DNA of 54,220 bases, from contig NZ_VTUZ01000054.1 in assembly GCF_008369935.1 (NCBI RefSeq), positions 1-54,220 of the forward strand. The letters run 5' to 3'. The notes below the pieces were generated by a model. That model saw only the letters and a program-made list of their open reading frames with translations. It had not been told where the DNA came from and did not search any database. Positions 16,666 through 25,817 of this stretch are shown here, piece after piece. Each line of letters begins with the position of its first letter. Within the stretch, counting starts at the first letter, position 1. The translations under genes were made by a program, and so were the position numbers. Source of the DNA: Paraburkholderia panacisoli. GTDB taxonomy: Bacteria > Pseudomonadota > Gammaproteobacteria > Burkholderiales > Burkholderiaceae.

Positions 16666-17190
16666 CGGGACGTGATTCAGATTGGTTTGCGGCGGAACTT
16701 TCCGCTCTTGATGGGTAAGACTACGCCGACGACGATGCGTTCGTTCCACAGACAGAAGCGGCGATGTCGCGCGTGAGTCGTGGCACGCAAAACAGCTGGT
16801 CAGTGCGGCTTGCGCCAAAGGGTTCTAAGGCTTGTCGAATCCTGGAATGCGCTCGTACGGTTTCTGGAAACAGGCGCGTCAATGTTGCGCGCAGGGTTGA
16901 ATCCAAAGTTCCATTCGTCAATTTCGATTTGCGAGCGCTCAAGCGGCCAGCCGGTGCTCATAGCACGGCCGGTCTCTGTCATCAAGTATTGCGTAAGTCC
17001 TCCAGGCCCGATGCTCCGGGCTGCGCAACGGGCCCGCGCTCGTACATTTAAGTTGTACCACGCAGCGGTCCTTGAACTCACACGACGCTCCTGGCCATCC
17101 CGTTCTTCGCAAGCGTTCGTTCTTCCATCGGCCGCGCGACTCAAGCCACGACCCGATGGACCGCGCGCGCGATTCGGTACGCGCGAAGCC
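16666..17190. other. Spacer between plsC and the DUF4148 gene
   Basis: About 520 bases. Frames on both strands are open for up to 110 codons but carry no known motif and have no good start signal. Nothing else was seen. Confidence 0.35.
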
Positions 17191-17511
17191 TCAAGGCGCG
17201 ACCGCAGGCGCGTTGGTAGGCTTTTGACCGGCCGCTTTCTGTTGAGCGTTCTGCAAATTTTGCGGATAGTTCGATTGATTTCCTGCCGGGTTATATCCGT
17301 TCTTTTCCAGCGTGCTCAGCTCAGCGTTCTTTTTAGCGCGGTGCGCCTTGCGCTCGGCCTTCTTTTCCGCCTTCAACTCTTGCTTTGACATAGCGCCATC
17401 GCTGGCCCCGGCATCGGTTGCGGCCGCATGAGCTTGCGACAACGGAAGTGAGAGGAGACTCAAAGCCATACCTGCTGAAACGGCAAGAGCCGACAGTTGC
17501 TTGACCTTCAT
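17191..17511 (-). CDS. Exported DUF4148-like protein
   Basis: This 106-residue protein has a Sec signal peptide (MKVKQLSALAVSAGMALSLLSLPLSQAHA, cleavage near residue 29), a Lys/Glu/Ala-rich helix (KQELKAEKKAERKAHRAKKN) and the segment ELSTLEKNGYNPAGNQSNYPQNLQNAQQK, which matches the LExxGYNP..YP..xQxA pattern of DUF4148 proteins, abundant in Burkholderiales periplasms. The function is unknown. No neighbour appears co-transcribed. Confidence 0.75.
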   Translation of the reverse strand: MKVKQLSALAVSAGMALSLLSLPLSQAHAAATDAGASDGAMSKQELKAEKKAERKAHRAKKNAELSTLEKNGYNPAGNQSNYPQNLQNAQQKAAGQKPTNAPAVAP

Positions 17512-17532
17512 ACGTATCTCCGTATCGATGCG

Positions 17533-17712
17533 TTAGGCGACGTGAGACTGCTCACGGACCGTTTGGGTTGGTTCCTGAGAAGAAAATGCCTCTTCGCGCT
17601 GGAACGACCCAACCGTAATCGATGAGTCGTCGAAGGGGATACAGGGGTTAGCCGCGAGGAGATGAACAAGCATAGCGCTGAAAAGCTCTTGCTCACTTGC
17701 TTTGAGCCGCAT
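17533..17712 (-). CDS. Possible small protein, unrecognised
   Basis: This 59-codon frame starts MRLKASEQELFSAMLVHLLA and has AGGGAAAATG as a plausible ribosome site. It has no signal peptide or known motif and lies just upstream of the DUF4148 gene on the same strand. It could be a real short gene or chance. Confidence 0.3.
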   Translation of the reverse strand: MRLKASEQELFSAMLVHLLAANPCIPFDDSSITVGSFQREEAFSSQEPTQTVREQSHVA

Positions 17713-18047
17713 TTTCCCTGATTTCACGAAAGAGATTCCCCCTTCTGCTCTTCGTCTGAGCGGATGGGGAATATACACTCGGCAAAAATACACAGGCGCA
17801 GTTCAGGGCACGTGCCGCGAGGAAATTACCGCCCTGCACATAGCCTCACTGTTGTGCTTGATGTTACCTGTCATTTTCTTCCATGCGAGCGTCTGTGCGA
17901 TTCAACGTCGTTCGGCCGTGTCACGCTCGATGAAAGATAGACGGGCGTTCGAACGGGCGACTTCAGAAAATTTCGGGTGAGCGAAGAAATTGACCGGCCT
18001 CGATAGTTGGAATTTTACATAGTAGAACTATATTAAAGGAGATAACG

Positions 18048-19232
18048 ATGAAGAAACTTCTGTTCAGCGTGTTCGCATTATCTACGGCGGCGACCGCCAC
18101 GGCCCAGAGCAGCGTTACGCTATACGGCATCGTGGACAACGGCATCGTCTACGAGACCAATCAGCCAAAAGGCCATGTTTTTGCCGCACAAAGTGGTGGT
18201 TGGGCGCAATCAAGATTCGGTCTGAAAGGCGCTGAGGACCTCGGCGGAGGAACCCAGGCCATCTTTCAGCTTGAGTCTCGCTTGAATACCCAGAATGGCA
18301 GCTTCGCGAACGGCAGTTTCTTTGAGGGGCAAGCGACGGTCGGTCTTCACAACGATACCTGGGGGCAAATCAAGTTCGGCAATATGGGCTCGGCCGAAAT
18401 CAGCCAGTATTCAGGCGACGTCGACCCCCAGCAGACGAAGCGGTATTCGATTGGAACGTTGGTTCGGGGACGCATCTTCTCTCAGGCGGCGAATGGCGTA
18501 GAGTATCTTTCGCCGACGATTGCCGGCTTCACGCTACAAGGCCAGTATGATTTGACGAACTCGTCTACGTGGAACGCCGGCGACCCCGGGAGCGCGCCAG
18601 GTCAGTTGGGAACTTCAAGCGGACTTGGGAGTGCGCAAGGTCGTTCCGATGGCATCAAATTGTCTTACGCAAATCGAGGGCTCTTCTGGCAAGCGACGTA
18701 TGACGAGATTCGCGACCCCAATGGCCAATTCAGCAACGTTTATCTGACGTCCCGCTCGATTCTCACGGGATTGACTTACGGTTTTGGACCCGTGACTGCA
18801 TATCTTGGCTACCAGCACCTCAGCGCGCCCAATGCATCTAACGCCGGATACTTCGGCGCGGCCACTCCGCCAGCGTTGCCCGGGGGAACGAGCCTCCCCA
18901 CGAACGTCAACCATGAATGGATTGGTGCGATATGGCAGACTACACCTGCGCTTGCTATTACTGGAGCGGTTTACCATGCCAACGCAAACAACGGCAATGG
19001 AAACGCAACGCTGTACACGCTCGGTGCAAACTACTCGCTCTCCAAGCGAACACTCCTGTACACGGAACTGGCGTATCTCCGAAACAGTTCAACTTCTAAT
19101 TTGGGCCTCGATAGCGGCTTGTATGGAGCGAACCTCAATAACGACCCAATCAACGGAAATGCTTCCAGCACCAATCCCAACTTCGGCAAGAGCCAGTTTG
19201 GGATCATGGCAGGTCTGGCTACAAGGTTCTAA
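18048..19232 (+). CDS. General porin, Gram-negative OmpC/OpcP type
   Basis: This 394-residue outer-membrane trimeric porin of the Burkholderiales type has a signal peptide MKKLLFSVFALSTAATATAQS, first strand SSVTLYGIVDNGIVYET, then SRFGLKGAEDLGGGTQAIFQLES (conserved early strands), the loop NGSFFEGQATVGLHNDTWGQIKFGNM, and a C-terminal strand ending in Phe (GIMAGLATRF), the BAM recognition signal. AAAGGAG precedes the ATG. It stands immediately before the LacI/dioxygenase cluster on the same strand as the catabolic genes and may admit their substrate. A short inverted repeat ATAGT-aga-ACTAT lies 17 bases upstream of the start. Confidence 0.93.
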   Translation: MKKLLFSVFALSTAATATAQSSVTLYGIVDNGIVYETNQPKGHVFAAQSGGWAQSRFGLKGAEDLGGGTQAIFQLESRLNTQNGSFANGSFFEGQATVGLHNDTWGQIKFGNMGSAEISQYSGDVDPQQTKRYSIGTLVRGRIFSQAANGVEYLSPTIAGFTLQGQYDLTNSSTWNAGDPGSAPGQLGTSSGLGSAQGRSDGIKLSYANRGLFWQATYDEIRDPNGQFSNVYLTSRSILTGLTYGFGPVTAYLGYQHLSAPNASNAGYFGAATPPALPGGTSLPTNVNHEWIGAIWQTTPALAITGAVYHANANNGNGNATLYTLGANYSLSKRTLLYTELAYLRNSSTSNLGLDSGLYGANLNNDPINGNASSTNPNFGKSQFGIMAGLATRF

Positions 19233-19365
19233 GGGGGCATGGGAGTTTAGGAGGAGGTGTGATTCTCCTGGGCTTCCAGCGACCTCGAACTCGTAGACCC
19301 GCTCTAGCGAACAGTTGCTGCCTCGCAGTCCCCAGCTACAAAAGGCTTGGCTCTGTGATAGCAGC

Positions 19366-20409
19366 CTACGCGCGAAATCGACTGGCTATGTGGTCAGGAA
19401 TATTTTCAGGTGTGACGACCACAACGGACGACGACTGCGACACGGCCGACGCGGGTAGAAGCTTGTGATAATGCATGATGTGCTGGCACGCTGACCGCAT
19501 GTCTTGCCGGAGGTCATGATGCAAGATTGCCTGAATCTTTCCAGCACGTAAGAGCTGCACATTATCCGTGTCCAGGTCATGACCGATGAAGCAGACTGGA
19601 GCTTGTTGCTGCGCTTCCAGCGCGCGAAGAATCGACACGTTACCTCCGCCCATCGAGTACACGGCGGCGATGGGAGTATCGTCGTTGAGAACGCTCCGGA
19701 CTCTTTCTTCTGTTGGCAAATCAAGCCCATGCCCGCCGCTTGCATCAATCAGTTTGAGTTGGGGGTGGCGCTTGCGCAATGCTCGACGAAAGCTTATCTC
19801 GCGCTCTTCCTCCCCCCGAAATTGCTCGTCGCTCATCGTTATCAACACATTGGCCGGCTGTGGTCCCAGCAATAGGCCCAGAAGGTAAGCGGCCGTGGCG
19901 CCGGCGACGCGATTGTCGAGCCCGGCGTAGGCGATGCGGCCTGACAGCGGTATGTCGGTGAAGACCGTGACGACAGGAATTCCATGACGCTGGAGTTCGC
20001 CGACCGCCTCAGCAATCTCGGGAACGTCGCGAGCCTTCAGGAAAACCCCGTGGCTGCCTCTTCGCACGATAGACCGAAGAGCCTCTACGACTTCGGGCGT
20101 CGTCATCGTCTCCCGCAACAGGAAGCGCGGACGAACAACCGCCGGGTGCATGAACGCGAGTTCCGCTTCGAGCGCATCCTTTATCTCGTCACTGAACCGC
20201 GCCGGTGCTTCCACTACCACATCGACGATGAGCTTCCGCCCCGTGTTTGCCAGGTTCAGCTCCTGTTTCTCAAGCTCCTTTATCGCTTGCTCAACCCGCT
20301 TGCGGGTGTGCTCCCGGACGTTGGCGCGCGCGTTCAGGACCCTGTCAACAGTCGCCACACCAAGGCCTGCCTGAAGGGCGATTTCCTTAATCAAGAAGCG
20401 GTGAGCCAA
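19366..20409 (-). CDS. LacI-family regulator
   Basis: This 347-residue repressor has a LacI HTH (IKEIALQAGLGVATVDRVLNARANVREHTRKRVEQAI) and a periplasmic-binding-like effector domain (VLITMSDEQFRGEEEREISFRRAL; VYSMGGGNVSILRALE; CFIGHDLDTDNVQLLRAGKIQAILHHD). The binding domain resembles sugar-responsive regulators, consistent with a sugar or cyclitol effector. It is divergent from the phyH gene; the 93-base spacer holds a copy of the 28-base repeat starting 14 bases upstream of this gene. It likely controls the cluster to its right. Confidence 0.9.
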   Translation of the reverse strand: MAHRFLIKEIALQAGLGVATVDRVLNARANVREHTRKRVEQAIKELEKQELNLANTGRKLIVDVVVEAPARFSDEIKDALEAELAFMHPAVVRPRFLLRETMTTPEVVEALRSIVRRGSHGVFLKARDVPEIAEAVGELQRHGIPVVTVFTDIPLSGRIAYAGLDNRVAGATAAYLLGLLLGPQPANVLITMSDEQFRGEEEREISFRRALRKRHPQLKLIDASGGHGLDLPTEERVRSVLNDDTPIAAVYSMGGGNVSILRALEAQQQAPVCFIGHDLDTDNVQLLRAGKIQAILHHDLRQDMRSACQHIMHYHKLLPASAVSQSSSVVVVTPENIPDHIASRFRA

Positions 20410-20422
20410 TCCGACCCTCCTT

Positions 20423-20451
20423 ATCTGATAGTTTTTTGATGTGTTTCTGAG
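20423..20451. promoter_or_regulatory. Copy 1 of a repeated putative operator
   Basis: The core CTGATAG-N4-TTGATGTGTTT-N-TG occurs here and again at 21692-21720. This copy is in the divergent lacI/phyH spacer, where it could control both genes. The factor is unknown; the LacI protein or the LysR protein at 21847 are the candidates. Confidence 0.6.
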
Positions 20452-20502
20452 ACTTCGATTTGTGCTTTGCGCGTTATCCTACATCGAAAATAGGAGACAC
20501 GG

Positions 20503-21708
20503 ATGGACTATCAAGTCGAAGCTGAGCGAACCAGCTGGTATCGCGAAAGCGACTGCAGCTTGAGTGATTTCGTGACAGTACTTAACGCGGGGAGGGAGCG
20601 GCTGCTCCGCTACGCTGCGAGGTCGGCTCAAGGAATTCCTGTATACGAATGCCTCGACCTGGAAGAGGTGGTCTCATCCGACGTTGAAAGGACGCAGTTA
20701 CAGTCGGAATGGGTCGACGTCCTGCGGGACGGAGCAGGCGTTTTCGTGCTCAAGCACGCGTTTGCCGACACGGGATGCGTCGACGAGGCGACGGCCATCT
20801 TCGAATCGATTATTGAAGCTGAGAAAAAGTCGGGTCCGGCGGCTGACCATTTCGCGAAAGCGGGCGCCAATGACCGTATCTGGAACGCGCAGGAGAAACT
20901 CTGCGTTACAGCACCTGAGGTCTTCACCAGATATTTTTCAAATCAGTGGCTGCCAGCGGCCGCCGAGGCATGGCTCGGCCCGTCTTTTCAGGTCACGTCG
21001 CAGGTCAATGTTGTCAGACCTGGCGGGCAAGCGCAGCAAGCCCATCGCGACTACCATCTGGGCTTCCAGACGGCTGAGGTTGCCGCGTCTTTTCCGGCGC
21101 ACGTACACGGGATGTCGGCTTTCCTCACGTTGCAAGGGGCCGTCGCGCACAGCGATATGCCCATTGAGAGCGGTCCGACCAAGCTTCTTCCTTCCTCGCA
21201 ACGATACGCTCAAGGCTATGTCGCTTGGCGTAGGCCCGACTTCCGGGAGTATTTCGAAAACAACTTCGTCCAGATGCCGCTTGGCAAGGGCGATGCCATC
21301 TTCTTCAATCCGGCGCTATTTCATGCAGCCGGTTCGAACCGAACGAGCCACGTGCAGCGCATGGCAAACCTGCTTCAAATCTCGTCAGCTTATGGTCGCG
21401 CGATGGAAGTAGTGAATCGCACGCGAATGTCCGAGACCCTCTACCCAGTCCTTCGACACCGATTGATGACCGGCAACATGACCGAGTTCGAGGCGCGGTC
21501 GGTGATTGCCTCGTGCGCCGAAGGCTATTCGTTCCCGACAAATCTGGACAGGGACCCGCCCGTCAGGGGACTTGCGCCAGAGAGCCAGGGCCAGATGATG
21601 CTCCGGGCGCTTCGCGAGGACTGGGAGCCTGCCGAGTTCGCACGAGCCCTCGCAAAGCATGCCTGGCGTCGCGGCACCGGCGAATCCGACAATCTGATAG
21701 ATTATTGA
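20503..21708 (+). CDS. Phytanoyl-CoA-dioxygenase (PhyH) family enzyme
   Basis: This 401-residue non-haem Fe(II)/2-oxoglutarate-dependent oxygenase shows the iron facial triad as HRD (His181, Asp183 in QQAHRDYHLGF) and His274 in FNPALFHAAGSNRTSHVQRMAN, whose Arg would bind 2-oxoglutarate. The jelly-roll core (PGGQAQQAHRD; MPIESGPTKLLPSS; LGKGDAIFFNPALFH) is complete. The family hydroxylates or demethylates small molecules. Here it sits between two regulators at the head of a cyclitol-like/hydroxyquinol cluster, so O-demethylation or hydroxylation of the substrate is my inference. GGAGACACGG gives the ribosome site. Its stop codon lies inside the second operator repeat. Confidence 0.85.
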   Translation: MDYQVEAERTSWYRESDCSLSDFVTVLNAGRERLLRYAARSAQGIPVYECLDLEEVVSSDVERTQLQSEWVDVLRDGAGVFVLKHAFADTGCVDEATAIFESIIEAEKKSGPAADHFAKAGANDRIWNAQEKLCVTAPEVFTRYFSNQWLPAAAEAWLGPSFQVTSQVNVVRPGGQAQQAHRDYHLGFQTAEVAASFPAHVHGMSAFLTLQGAVAHSDMPIESGPTKLLPSSQRYAQGYVAWRRPDFREYFENNFVQMPLGKGDAIFFNPALFHAAGSNRTSHVQRMANLLQISSAYGRAMEVVNRTRMSETLYPVLRHRLMTGNMTEFEARSVIASCAEGYSFPTNLDRDPPVRGLAPESQGQMMLRALREDWEPAEFARALAKHAWRRGTGESDNLIDY

Positions 21709-21720
21709 TGTGTTTTTGTG
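21692..21720. promoter_or_regulatory. Copy 2 of a repeated putative operator
   Basis: This is the second copy of the element described at 20423-20451; about 24 of 28 aligned bases agree. It spans the phyH stop codon and lies about 127 bases before the LysR gene, so it may regulate that gene or the genes beyond. Two copies 1.27 kb apart could also allow DNA looping. Confidence 0.6.
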
Positions 21721-21846
21721 ATTAAAAGATAGAGTGACAGCACTATTATGATGTCAACGCGAAACACAAGATGACTCAGCGAAGTCGCGCATGCTCCCGT
21801 ATCTGGCTCGGATGCGGGCGGAGACAGGGCGTAATGGTGCAAGGGC

Positions 21847-22761
21847 ATGGACCAGTTCAAGGAACTACAACTGTTCGTCGAGGTAGCGGAGACGGGCAGC
21901 ATCAGCCGGGCTGCGGAAGCTACCGAGCTTTCTATTTCGGCGGCAAGCCGGTATCTGATTTCGTTGGAGGCGAGGCTCGGGGTCCAACTGGTACGGAGGA
22001 CGACGCGCAACCTTTACCTGACTGAGGCCGGCGCCGAATTTCACCGGCGCTGCAAATCTATCCTGGGTGACCTTGGCGAAGCCGAGGCAGTAATCAAGGA
22101 AGCGGTTGTGCGCCCCAGCGGCGTTCTCCGCGTCACAGCTTCCTTATCGTTCTGCATGCTGCACATTGCGCCCATGCTTCCTGATTTCACGGCGCGTTAC
22201 CCCGACATCACGGTGGACGTGCTAGCGGCCAACCGTTACTGCGACATTATCGAGAACGGCATCGACGTCGCGATTCGTACGAAAGTCCTTGAGCCAGACA
22301 GCAACATCACGATTAGAAGACCGGCGTCAACGCGCCGGATTCTGGCTGCTTCGCCAGGCTACATTGAGGCGAACGGCTGTCCCCGATTCCCAGCAGAGCT
22401 TGCGAAGCACAGGCTGCTGAACTATCAACTTGCCGACAATCCACGCGAGCTCTCATTCACACGATGGGGCGAGAATGTTGTTGTCAGAGTAAAACCGTTG
22501 GTCGAGTCGAATGACGGTCAGATATTGCGAGTCGCCGCGCTCGACGGCATGGGCATCCTCGTCCAACCCAAATACATCATCCACGACGACCTCAAGGCCG
22601 GCCGCCTTGTCCCGGTGGTCGACGACTGGGACCTGCCACGGCTGACGATGAACATCGCGTTTCAGACCCGCTCACATCTACCTGTCAAGGTGCGGCTGTT
22701 CATTGATGCACTTGTGGCGCGGTTCCAGCAGAACGACTACGAACGGCATTGGACGGCGTGA
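21847..22761 (+). CDS. LysR-family regulator
   Basis: This 304-residue LTTR has its HTH at the N-terminus (FVEVAETGSISRAAEATELSISAASRYLISLEARLGVQLVRRTTRNLYLTEAG) and a two-lobed effector domain (GVLRVTASLSFCMLHIAPMLPDFTARYPDITVDV; MGILVQPKYIIHDDLKAGRLVPVV). It is of the CrgA/PA2758-like class common near catabolic genes. It is co-directional with and 132 bases upstream of the ring-cleavage dioxygenase, which it probably controls. It could respond to hydroxyquinol or to an upstream intermediate. Confidence 0.9.
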   Translation: MDQFKELQLFVEVAETGSISRAAEATELSISAASRYLISLEARLGVQLVRRTTRNLYLTEAGAEFHRRCKSILGDLGEAEAVIKEAVVRPSGVLRVTASLSFCMLHIAPMLPDFTARYPDITVDVLAANRYCDIIENGIDVAIRTKVLEPDSNITIRRPASTRRILAASPGYIEANGCPRFPAELAKHRLLNYQLADNPRELSFTRWGENVVVRVKPLVESNDGQILRVAALDGMGILVQPKYIIHDDLKAGRLVPVVDDWDLPRLTMNIAFQTRSHLPVKVRLFIDALVARFQQNDYERHWTA

Positions 22762-22893
22762 GCCCTATGCTCACTGCAGTTGAGGCTTCTTCCCACTCAA
22801 TGCGAAAGACTTTCCCTTTCCAGCTCTGTTTTGCCAACCACGGCGAATATAGACTCGTCTCAAAGCTGCAGAAAAGATTGATGGAGACACTCG

Positions 22894-23814
22894 ATGCAAA
22901 GCGCAACCTCTACAGTTCAGTCCACCTCGCCGTACTTCGATGAAGCTCGCTCGGCCGAAGTCGTCAATGCACGCATGAGCGAAGACGCCGACGCTCGCCT
23001 GCGCCAGGTGATGTCGGTCCTGGTGAAGCATCTTCACGCTGCGGTCAAGGAAATCGAACCGACGCATGAAGAGTGGTTCACCGCCATCCGCTTCCTGACC
23101 GAGACGGGTCAAATGTGCACGGACTGGCGGCAAGAGTACATCCTGCTCTCGGATGTCCTCGGCGTCTCGATGCTCGTTGATGCAATCAACCATCGTCGCC
23201 CGAGCGGCGCTACGCCGAACACGATTCTGGGTCCGTTCTACATCGCCAACGCACCCGACTATCCAAACGGCGCGAACATCTGCCTGGATGGGAAGGGCGA
23301 ACCCCTGGTTGTCGAAGGTCGGGTAACCGATATCAACGGAAACCCGATTCCGAACGCAAAGCTCGAAGTGTGGCAGACCAACGACGACGGCTTCTATGAC
23401 GTGCAGCAGAAAGGCATTCAGCCCGATTCGAATCTGCGCGGCGTCTTTACCTCCGATGCTGACGGCCGCTACTGGTTCAAGTCCGTCAAGCCGCGTCACT
23501 ATCCGATTCCCTCGGACGGCCCAGTCGGAAAGCTGTTGGGCGCAATGGGTCGACACCCGAATCGGGCGGCTCACCTGCACTTCATCGTGACCGCGCCTGG
23601 CTTTGACCCGGTCATCACTCACATTTTCACGCCCGACTGTCCGTATCTTCCGGAAGACGCGGTGTTCGGCGTCAAGCGTGAACTCATCGCCGAATTCAAC
23701 AGGATTGAAGACCCGGAAGCTGGCAAGCGCCTCGGGTTCTCGTCGCCGTTCTGGACTGTTTCGTGGGACTTCACTCTCGCGACGTCCAGCAAGCCCACGC
23801 GGGCCATCCCGTAA
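22894..23814 (+). CDS. Hydroxyquinol 1,2-dioxygenase (intradiol)
   Basis: This 306-residue Fe(III) enzyme should cleave hydroxyquinol (benzene-1,2,4-triol) to maleylacetate. The N-terminal helical linker domain reads HEEWFTAIRFLTETGQMCTDWRQEYILLSDVLGVSMLVDAI, the form I associate with hydroxyquinol rather than catechol enzymes. Iron ligands are Tyr168 (DGFYDV), Tyr203 (RHYPIPSDGPVG), His227 and His229 (RAAHLHF). Assignment is supported by maleylacetate reductase at the far end of the cluster (31382). A role on catechol or a more oxygenated ring cannot be excluded. It starts the run of catabolic genes, 67 bases before the TIM-barrel gene. Confidence 0.88.
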   Translation: MQSATSTVQSTSPYFDEARSAEVVNARMSEDADARLRQVMSVLVKHLHAAVKEIEPTHEEWFTAIRFLTETGQMCTDWRQEYILLSDVLGVSMLVDAINHRRPSGATPNTILGPFYIANAPDYPNGANICLDGKGEPLVVEGRVTDINGNPIPNAKLEVWQTNDDGFYDVQQKGIQPDSNLRGVFTSDADGRYWFKSVKPRHYPIPSDGPVGKLLGAMGRHPNRAAHLHFIVTAPGFDPVITHIFTPDCPYLPEDAVFGVKRELIAEFNRIEDPEAGKRLGFSSPFWTVSWDFTLATSSKPTRAIP

Positions 23815-23880
23815 ATCGTCTGGCACGTCGAGCGTGCCGTCAAGAACCTGATGACATTGAGAGACAGAGGACTACTACAT

Positions 23881-24759
23881 ATGAGCGCGAAGAAAGAACT
23901 ACTGGCTGCGTACTGGACCCTCGCGGGCGACGTTTATCCGTGTGCATCGAATGAAATCAGCCCGTTCCCGTTGCGCGAGCGCTGCGAAGCGGCTTCGCGT
24001 GCAGGCTGGAGTGGCATCGGCCTCATTCTCGACGACCTCGAGTACAGCATCGGGAAGTACGGGGTGTCCGGCGTCAGGAAGATTCTGGACGATACGGGCA
24101 TGAAGTACTTTGAGCTCGAAATCCTCATGGACTGGTACTTCGACGGAGAGGCGCGTGCCAAGTCGGACGACTGCCGTCGCCGCTTCATCGAACTGGGGGG
24201 CGAACTCGGCATGCGCAATCTGAAAATCGGTGCGAGCCCCTTCGACAAAAATCCGGCCGACTTCGCCCGTATGACCGACGAATTCGCAAAGCTTTGCCAG
24301 GACGTGGCGACGGTCGACGCGACGGTCGCAATCGAGTTTATGCCCTTCTCTCCGATTCGGAATATCGCCGAAGCGCTGAAGGTTGCCGAAGGGGCCAACC
24401 AACCCAATGGCGGTCTGATGGTCGACCACTGGCACGTTGCCCGCGCCGGCACGCCTTATAGCGAAGTCGCCCGTATCCCGACGCGCTTCATCAAGGGAGT
24501 CGAACTGGATGATGTAGGCGCACAGGTCAAGGGTTCACTGTTTGATGACTCGACCTTCAACCGCCAGCTTTGTGGGGAGGGTGCAGGTGACTGCCGCGCC
24601 TTTGTTGATGCCCTGGAACAGGCAGGCTGCACGCTCCCATACTACGGCGTTGAACTCATCTCGGAGGTGCACCGGAAATTTCCGCTCGACGAGATGGCGA
24701 AGCGCGCTTATGACACCACCATCGCGCAGTTCTCGGCAAAAGCCGGCACTGCTGCCTGA
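23881..24759 (+). CDS. Sugar phosphate isomerase/epimerase-like TIM barrel
   Basis: This 292-residue protein has the xylose-isomerase-like TIM-barrel fold (AP_endonuc_2 family). It shows RCEAASRAGWSGIGLILDDLEY, KYFELEILMDWYFDGEARAKSDDCRRRFIELGGELGMRNLKIGA, AIEFMPFSPIRNIAEAL, GGLMVDHWHVARAGTPYSEV and GVELISEVHRKFP. Glu, Asp/His and Glu at barrel ends (EFMPFS, DHWH, ELIS) form the usual divalent-metal site. Relatives include IolE (2-keto-myo-inositol dehydratase), 3-dehydroshikimate dehydratases and C-glycoside deglycosidase subunits. Next to two IolG-like dehydrogenases and a hydroxyquinol dioxygenase, a dehydratase or lyase producing an aromatic product is my inference. Confidence 0.82.
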   Translation: MSAKKELLAAYWTLAGDVYPCASNEISPFPLRERCEAASRAGWSGIGLILDDLEYSIGKYGVSGVRKILDDTGMKYFELEILMDWYFDGEARAKSDDCRRRFIELGGELGMRNLKIGASPFDKNPADFARMTDEFAKLCQDVATVDATVAIEFMPFSPIRNIAEALKVAEGANQPNGGLMVDHWHVARAGTPYSEVARIPTRFIKGVELDDVGAQVKGSLFDDSTFNRQLCGEGAGDCRAFVDALEQAGCTLPYYGVELISEVHRKFPLDEMAKRAYDTTIAQFSAKAGTAA

Positions 24760-24800
24760 CGCTTCCAACCCTTAACGACAAAACATTTCAGGAGACTCAC

Positions 24801-25793
24801 ATGATTCGAATCGCCGTACTCGGTGCCGGCCGCATTGGTCGCATTCACGCGGGCAATGTTGCCGCGAGCCCGAACGCACAACTGGTCGTGGTGGCCGACC
24901 CGGTTGAAAGTGCCGCCAGGTCGCTGGCCACGCGCCTCGGCTGCGAAGCCTCGACGGACCCCGCGGCCGTCCTTGAGCGAAAGGACATCGACGCAGTCGT
25001 CATCGGTACGCCCACGGACACGCACATCACGTTCATGCTCGAGGCCGTCAAGCGCGGCAAGGCTGTCCTGTGCGAAAAACCCATCGACCTTGACATTGAA
25101 AAGTCGCTCGCCGCAGCGAACGAGGTCGAACGCCAGGGTGGTCGTGTCATGCTCGCGTTCAATCGCCGTTTCGACCCGACGTCGCAGGCGTTCCGCAAGG
25201 CAATCGACGCGGGTGATGTTGGCGAAGTGCGTCAGGTCATCATATCGAGCCGGGACCCGGGCATGCCTCCCCGCGACTATGTCGAACACTCGGGCGGCAT
25301 TTTCCGCGACATGGTCATCCACGACCTGGACATGGCTCGCTGGCTGCTCGGCGAAGAGCCTGTCGAAGTGATGGCTATGGCTAGCCGCCTCATCGACGAG
25401 TCGCTGGAGAAGCTGACCGATTTCGATACGGTGATGGTGCAGTTGCGCACCGCTTCGGGCAAGCAATGCCACATCAACTGCTGCCGCGAAGCCGTGTACG
25501 GCTATGACCAGAGAATGGAAGTCTCCGGTTCCAAGGGGATGCTGCTCCAAGACAACCTTCGTCCGTCGACGATTCGTCGCTGGTCGAAGGAATCCACGGA
25601 CGCGCGGGAGCCGCTCCTCAACTTCTTCCTCGAACGCTACGTAGAAGCGTACAAGGCCGAACTCGAAGCCTTCGTCGACGCACTGAACGCGAACTCGCCT
25701 TTGCCGACCTCCGTGCAGGATGGGCTGAAGGCGTTGCGCCTGGCGGATGCCGCGCTCGAGTCCGCTCTATCGGGCAAAGCCGTCAAGGTCTAA
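24801..25793 (+). CDS. Gfo/Idh/MocA oxidoreductase, inositol 2-dehydrogenase-like
   Basis: This 330-residue NAD(P)-dependent dehydrogenase closely resembles IolG. It has the Rossmann start IRIAVLGAGRIGRIHAGNVA, nucleotide loop VVADPVE, VVIGTPTDTHITFMLEAVKRGKAVLCEKPIDLD with the conserved EKP lysine, RRFDPTSQAFRKAIDAGDVGE, and the catalytic block GGIFRDMVIHDLDMARWLL with Asp and His. IolG oxidises the axial hydroxyl of myo-inositol to scyllo-inosose; related enzymes act on other cyclitols or sugar 3-OH groups. It follows the TIM-barrel gene by 41 bases and precedes a second dehydrogenase by 24, each with its own ribosome site, so one operon is likely. Confidence 0.88.
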   Translation: MIRIAVLGAGRIGRIHAGNVAASPNAQLVVVADPVESAARSLATRLGCEASTDPAAVLERKDIDAVVIGTPTDTHITFMLEAVKRGKAVLCEKPIDLDIEKSLAAANEVERQGGRVMLAFNRRFDPTSQAFRKAIDAGDVGEVRQVIISSRDPGMPPRDYVEHSGGIFRDMVIHDLDMARWLLGEEPVEVMAMASRLIDESLEKLTDFDTVMVQLRTASGKQCHINCCREAVYGYDQRMEVSGSKGMLLQDNLRPSTIRRWSKESTDAREPLLNFFLERYVEAYKAELEAFVDALNANSPLPTSVQDGLKALRLADAALESALSGKAVKV

Positions 25794-25817
25794 CTGGAAA
25801 TCCGGAGGAGATAAGTC

